From assembly GCA_038318085.1 (NCBI GenBank), contig JBBQBV010000003.1:1-59230 (forward strand): 59,230 bases of DNA, in the 5' to 3' direction. Of the stretch, positions 56,462-59,230 are shown piece after piece. The DNA is from DATLGB01 sp038318085 (GTDB lineage Bacteria > Actinomycetota > Thermoleophilia > Solirubrobacterales > Solirubrobacteraceae). Position numbers and translations under genes: made by a program. Position 1 is the stretch's first letter. Each line of letters opens with the position of its first letter. The notes below the pieces were generated by a model, which had not been told where the DNA came from, did no database searches, and saw only the letters and a list, made by a program, of their open reading frames with translations.

Positions 56462-59230
56462 GTGTCCGACACGGAGTTGCGCGACCGGCTGAGCGAGCTG
56501 ACGCTGCGCGACGAGCAGCGCCTGCGTCGGCGGCTGCAGCGCGGCGCGGACGACGCGTTCGCGACCGAGCTCGAGCGCGCCGAGGCGCGCGTCGCGCGGC
56601 GGCGCGCGGCGGTCCCCGCGGTCTCCTATCCGCCCGAGCTGCCCGTCAGCGCGCGCCGCGACGAGCTGCTCGAGACGATCCGCGACCACCAGGTCGTGAT
56701 CGTGGCGGGGGAGACGGGGTCGGGCAAGACGACGCAGATCCCGAAGCTGCTGCTCGAGCTGGGCCGCGGCATCCGCGGGACGATCGCCCACACGCAGCCG
56801 CGCCGGATCGCTGCGCGCACGATCGCCGAGCGGATCGCCGAGGAGCTCGACGTCTCACTCGGGGACGTCGTCGGCTACGCCGTGCGCTTCAACGACCGCT
56901 CCAGCGAGAACACGCTGTTGCGGCTGATGACCGACGGGCTGCTGCTGGCCGAGATCCAGCGCGACCGGCTGCTGTGGCGCTACGACACGATCGTCATCGA
57001 CGAGGCGCACGAGCGCAGCCTGAACGTCGACTTCCTGCTCGGCTACCTGAAGTCGATCCTGCCGCGGCGGCCCGACCTCAAGGTCATCATCACCTCGGCC
57101 ACGATCGACCCGCAGCGCTTCGCGCGCCACTTCGACGACGCACCCGTCGTCGAGGTCTCCGGCCGCTCCTACCCCGTTGAGGTCCGCTACCGGCCGCTGC
57201 CCGAAGACGACGACGTCGTCGACGCGATCGGCGACGCAGTCGAGGAGCTTCAGCGCGCCGGCCGCGGCGACGTGCTCGTGTTCCTCAGCGGCGAACGCGA
57301 GATCCGCGACGCCGCGGAGGCGCTGACGGGGCGCCTCGGGGTGGGGGCGGAGGTGCTGGCGCTCTACGCGCGGCTGTCGGCCGCCGAGCAGCAGAAGGTC
57401 TTCCGGCCCGGCACGGGCGCGGCCGGACGCCGGGTGGTGCTGGCGACCAACGTCGCCGAGACGTCGCTGACCGTCCCCGGCATCCGCTCGGTCGTCGACC
57501 CCGGGACGGCGCGCATCTCGCGCTACAGCGCCCGGCTGAAGGTCCAGCGGCTGCCGATCGAGCCGGTCTCGCGGGCCTCGGCCGACCAGCGCAAGGGCCG
57601 CTGCGGCCGCACCTCGGACGGCATCTGCATCCGCCTCTACGACGAGCAGGACTTCTCCGAGCGGCCGGCCTTCACCGACCCCGAGATCCTGCGCACCAAC
57701 CTCGCCTCGGTGATCCTGCAGATGGCCGCGCTGGGCCTCGGCCAGATGCAGGACTTCCCCTTCCTCGATCCGCCGGACCGCCGCCAGGTGCGCGACGGGG
57801 TCGCGCTGCTGGTCGAGCTCGGCGCCTTCGATTCCGCCGCGACCGACCCGCGCAAGCGGCTCACGCCGCTCGGGCGGCGGCTGGCGCGGCTGCCGGTCGA
57901 CCCGCGGATGGGCCGCATGGTGCTCGAGGCCGGCCGGCGCGGCTGCGCCGAGGAGGTGATCGTGATCGCCGCCGGCCTGACGATCCAGGACCCGCGCGAG
58001 CGCCCCGCGGCCGAGCGCGGCAAGGCGGACGAGCTGCACCGCCGCTTTCAGGACGAGCACTCCGACTTCACCGCCTACCTGAACCTGTGGCGCCACCTCG
58101 GCGAGGGCCGGCGCGAGCTGACGGGCAACCAGTTCCGCAAGCGCTGCAAGGCGGAGTTCCTGCACTACCTGCGTGTCCGCGAGTGGCAGGACCTGGTGGG
58201 ACAGCTGCGCCAAGCGGCCCGGCGCGTGGAGGTCACGTTGGACGCGGCGCCCGGGGAGCCGCGCGACATCGCGATCTCGCTGCTCTCAGGCCTGCTCTCC
58301 CACGTCGGCCTGCGGGACGCCACGCGGCGCGAGTACCAGGGCGCGCGCAACGCCCGCTTCGCGATCTTCCCGGGCTCAGCCCTGGCCCGGCGACCGCCGG
58401 ACTGGGTGATGGCCGCCGAGCTGGTCGAGACCTCGCGGCTGTGGGGCCGGGAGGTCGCCCGGATCGATCCGGCCTGGATCGAGCCGCTGGCCGGCCACCT
58501 CGTCCGCCGCGAGCACTCCGAGCCGCGCTGGGACCCCAGGCGGGCGTCCGTGGTCGCCACCGAGCGCGTCACCCTGTACGGCCTGCCGATCGTCACCGGC
58601 CGCCGCGTGCAGTACGGGCCGATCGACCCGGTCTTCTCGCGCGACCTGTTCCTCCGCCGCGCGCTCGTGGAGGGCGGGTGGGAGCACCGCCCGCCGGAGT
58701 TCCTCGACGAGAACCGCCGGCGCGTGGCGGAGGTCGAGGCGCTCGAGGAGCGCACGCGGCGGCGCGGGCTGCTCGTGGGCGACGAGGTCCTGCTCTCCTT
58801 CTTCGACGAGCGGGTGCCCGGGCACGTCCTCGACGGCGCGGGCTTCGGGCGCTGGTGGCGCGACGCCCGCCGCGCCGACCCCGAGCAGCTGCACTACCCG
58901 CGCCGGCTGCTGCTCGCGCCCGGCGCCGAGACGGTGCAGGAGGGACGGCCGCAGACGTGGTCGCAGGGCGATCTCGTCCTGCCGCTCAGCTATCGCTTCG
59001 AGCCCGGAGCCGCCCACGACGGCGTGACGGTCCACGTGCCGCTGACCGCGCTCGGGACGCTGCGGGCGACTGGCTTCGACTGGCTGGTGCCCGCCCTGCG
59101 CGAGGAGCTCGTGATCGCGCTCATCCGCTCCCTGCCCAAGCACATCCGCCGCCCGCTGGTGCCCGTGCCCGACGTGGCCCGCGACGTGGTCGAGGCGCTC
59201 CGGCCGCGGCGCGGGCCGATCGTCGAGCAG
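56462..59230 (+). CDS. hrpA: ATP-dependent RNA helicase HrpA, 5' part (runs off window)
   Basis: An open frame of 923 codons continues to the last base of the window. GTG 56462 starts it, 9 bases after the GH57 stop. Walker A is GETGSGKTT with K89 (56726), the DEAH box occupies residues 180-183, 'SATID' is motif III, and 'TNVAETSLTVPGIRSVVD' and 'QRKGRCGR' are motifs V and VI. Then HA2 and OB-fold domains follow ('GLLSHVGLRDATRREYQGARNARFAIFPGSAL'). HrpA proteins are about 1300 residues, so roughly 370 are missing. It unwinds RNA or RNA-protein complexes in the cytoplasm, with roles in mRNA processing or ribosome rescue. Confidence 0.95.
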   Translation, partial: MSDTELRDRLSELTLRDEQRLRRRLQRGADDAFATELERAEARVARRRAAVPAVSYPPELPVSARRDELLETIRDHQVVIVAGETGSGKTTQIPKLLLELGRGIRGTIAHTQPRRIAARTIAERIAEELDVSLGDVVGYAVRFNDRSSENTLLRLMTDGLLLAEIQRDRLLWRYDTIVIDEAHERSLNVDFLLGYLKSILPRRPDLKVIITSATIDPQRFARHFDDAPVVEVSGRSYPVEVRYRPLPEDDDVVDAIGDAVEELQRAGRGDVLVFLSGEREIRDAAEALTGRLGVGAEVLALYARLSAAEQQKVFRPGTGAAGRRVVLATNVAETSLTVPGIRSVVDPGTARISRYSARLKVQRLPIEPVSRASADQRKGRCGRTSDGICIRLYDEQDFSERPAFTDPEILRTNLASVILQMAALGLGQMQDFPFLDPPDRRQVRDGVALLVELGAFDSAATDPRKRLTPLGRRLARLPVDPRMGRMVLEAGRRGCAEEVIVIAAGLTIQDPRERPAAERGKADELHRRFQDEHSDFTAYLNLWRHLGEGRRELTGNQFRKRCKAEFLHYLRVREWQDLVGQLRQAARRVEVTLDAAPGEPRDIAISLLSGLLSHVGLRDATRREYQGARNARFAIFPGSALARRPPDWVMAAELVETSRLWGREVARIDPAWIEPLAGHLVRREHSEPRWDPRRASVVATERVTLYGLPIVTGRRVQYGPIDPVFSRDLFLRRALVEGGWEHRPPEFLDENRRRVAEVEALEERTRRRGLLVGDEVLLSFFDERVPGHVLDGAGFGRWWRDARRADPEQLHYPRRLLLAPGAETVQEGRPQTWSQGDLVLPLSYRFEPGAAHDGVTVHVPLTALGTLRATGFDWLVPALREELVIALIRSLPKHIRRPLVPVPDVARDVVEALRPRRGPIVEQ

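Overview
This is a very GC-rich (about 70% or more by eye), densely coded chromosomal segment. The gene set points to an actinobacterium, most plausibly of class Thermoleophilia (Solirubrobacter/Conexibacter type). The grounds are an RpoD-type sigma factor and a Lon protease of bacterial type, a sigma factor fused to a zinc-binding anti-sigma-like domain and a Pro/Thr tail, DUF11 surface protein, class II fructose bisphosphatase GlpX, FtsZ with a long N-terminal extension beside a ParA, and two actinobacterial-style c-di-AMP (ydaO-yuaA) riboswitches. The taxonomic call is inference; no rRNA or tRNA gene was found.

Layout. 1-3.7 kb: a truncated sigma-factor-like gene, an ARPP-1 protein, an orphan ribbon-helix-helix antitoxin facing a Phd-VapC module, a patatin phospholipase and a small membrane protein. 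3.7-11.3 kb: envelope and signalling, with a 1784-residue secreted DUF11-repeat protein translationally coupled to an L,D-transpeptidase, divergent from the sigma/anti-sigma fusion. 11.3-17.7 kb: two uncharacterised genes, two GT-C glycosyltransferases and an FAD amine oxidase. 17.8-25.4 kb: secreted metalloprotease, class III aminotransferase with an Lrp-type regulator, rhodanese, a riboswitch-controlled NlpC/P60 hydrolase, a methyltransferase and DUF6458. 25.4-32.6 kb: secreted trypsin-like protease, membrane zincin, SDR, ABC exporter and Lon. 32.7-38.0 kb: flavin reductase / RibD-like reductase / epimerase operon, secreted glycosidase-like protein, membrane protein and glpX. 38.0-43.9 kb: a candidate unlisted small protein, riboswitch-controlled RlpA-like protein, rpoD and pilT. 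43.9-48.0 kb: HxlR regulator, HtrA-like protease, second HxlR regulator, an unknown protein and an ArsA/GET3-like ATPase. 48.1-52.6 kb: parA-ftsZ-ggt with overlapping ends, then a divergent TusA/DsrE pair and a lipoprotein. 52.6-59.2 kb: LON-domain protein, two methyltransferases, a GH57 enzyme and the 5' part of hrpA.

How it fits together. Cell-envelope growth is the most frequent theme: FtsZ/ParA, L,D-transpeptidase, NlpC/P60 and RlpA-like enzymes (both under predicted c-di-AMP control), DUF11 protein, GT-C enzymes and PilT. Proteolysis and regulation are the second (Lon, HtrA, trypsin, two metalloproteases, RpoD, sigma fusion, two HxlR, Lrp). The most noteworthy non-coding signals are the two riboswitches, perfect dyads overlapping regulator promoters or start codons, a 65-nt nested palindrome after pilT, an in-frame 30-bp tandem repeat inside a methyltransferase gene, and a 9-bp repeat that supplies the stop codons of two convergent genes. 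All family assignments rest on reading motifs, not on database searches.
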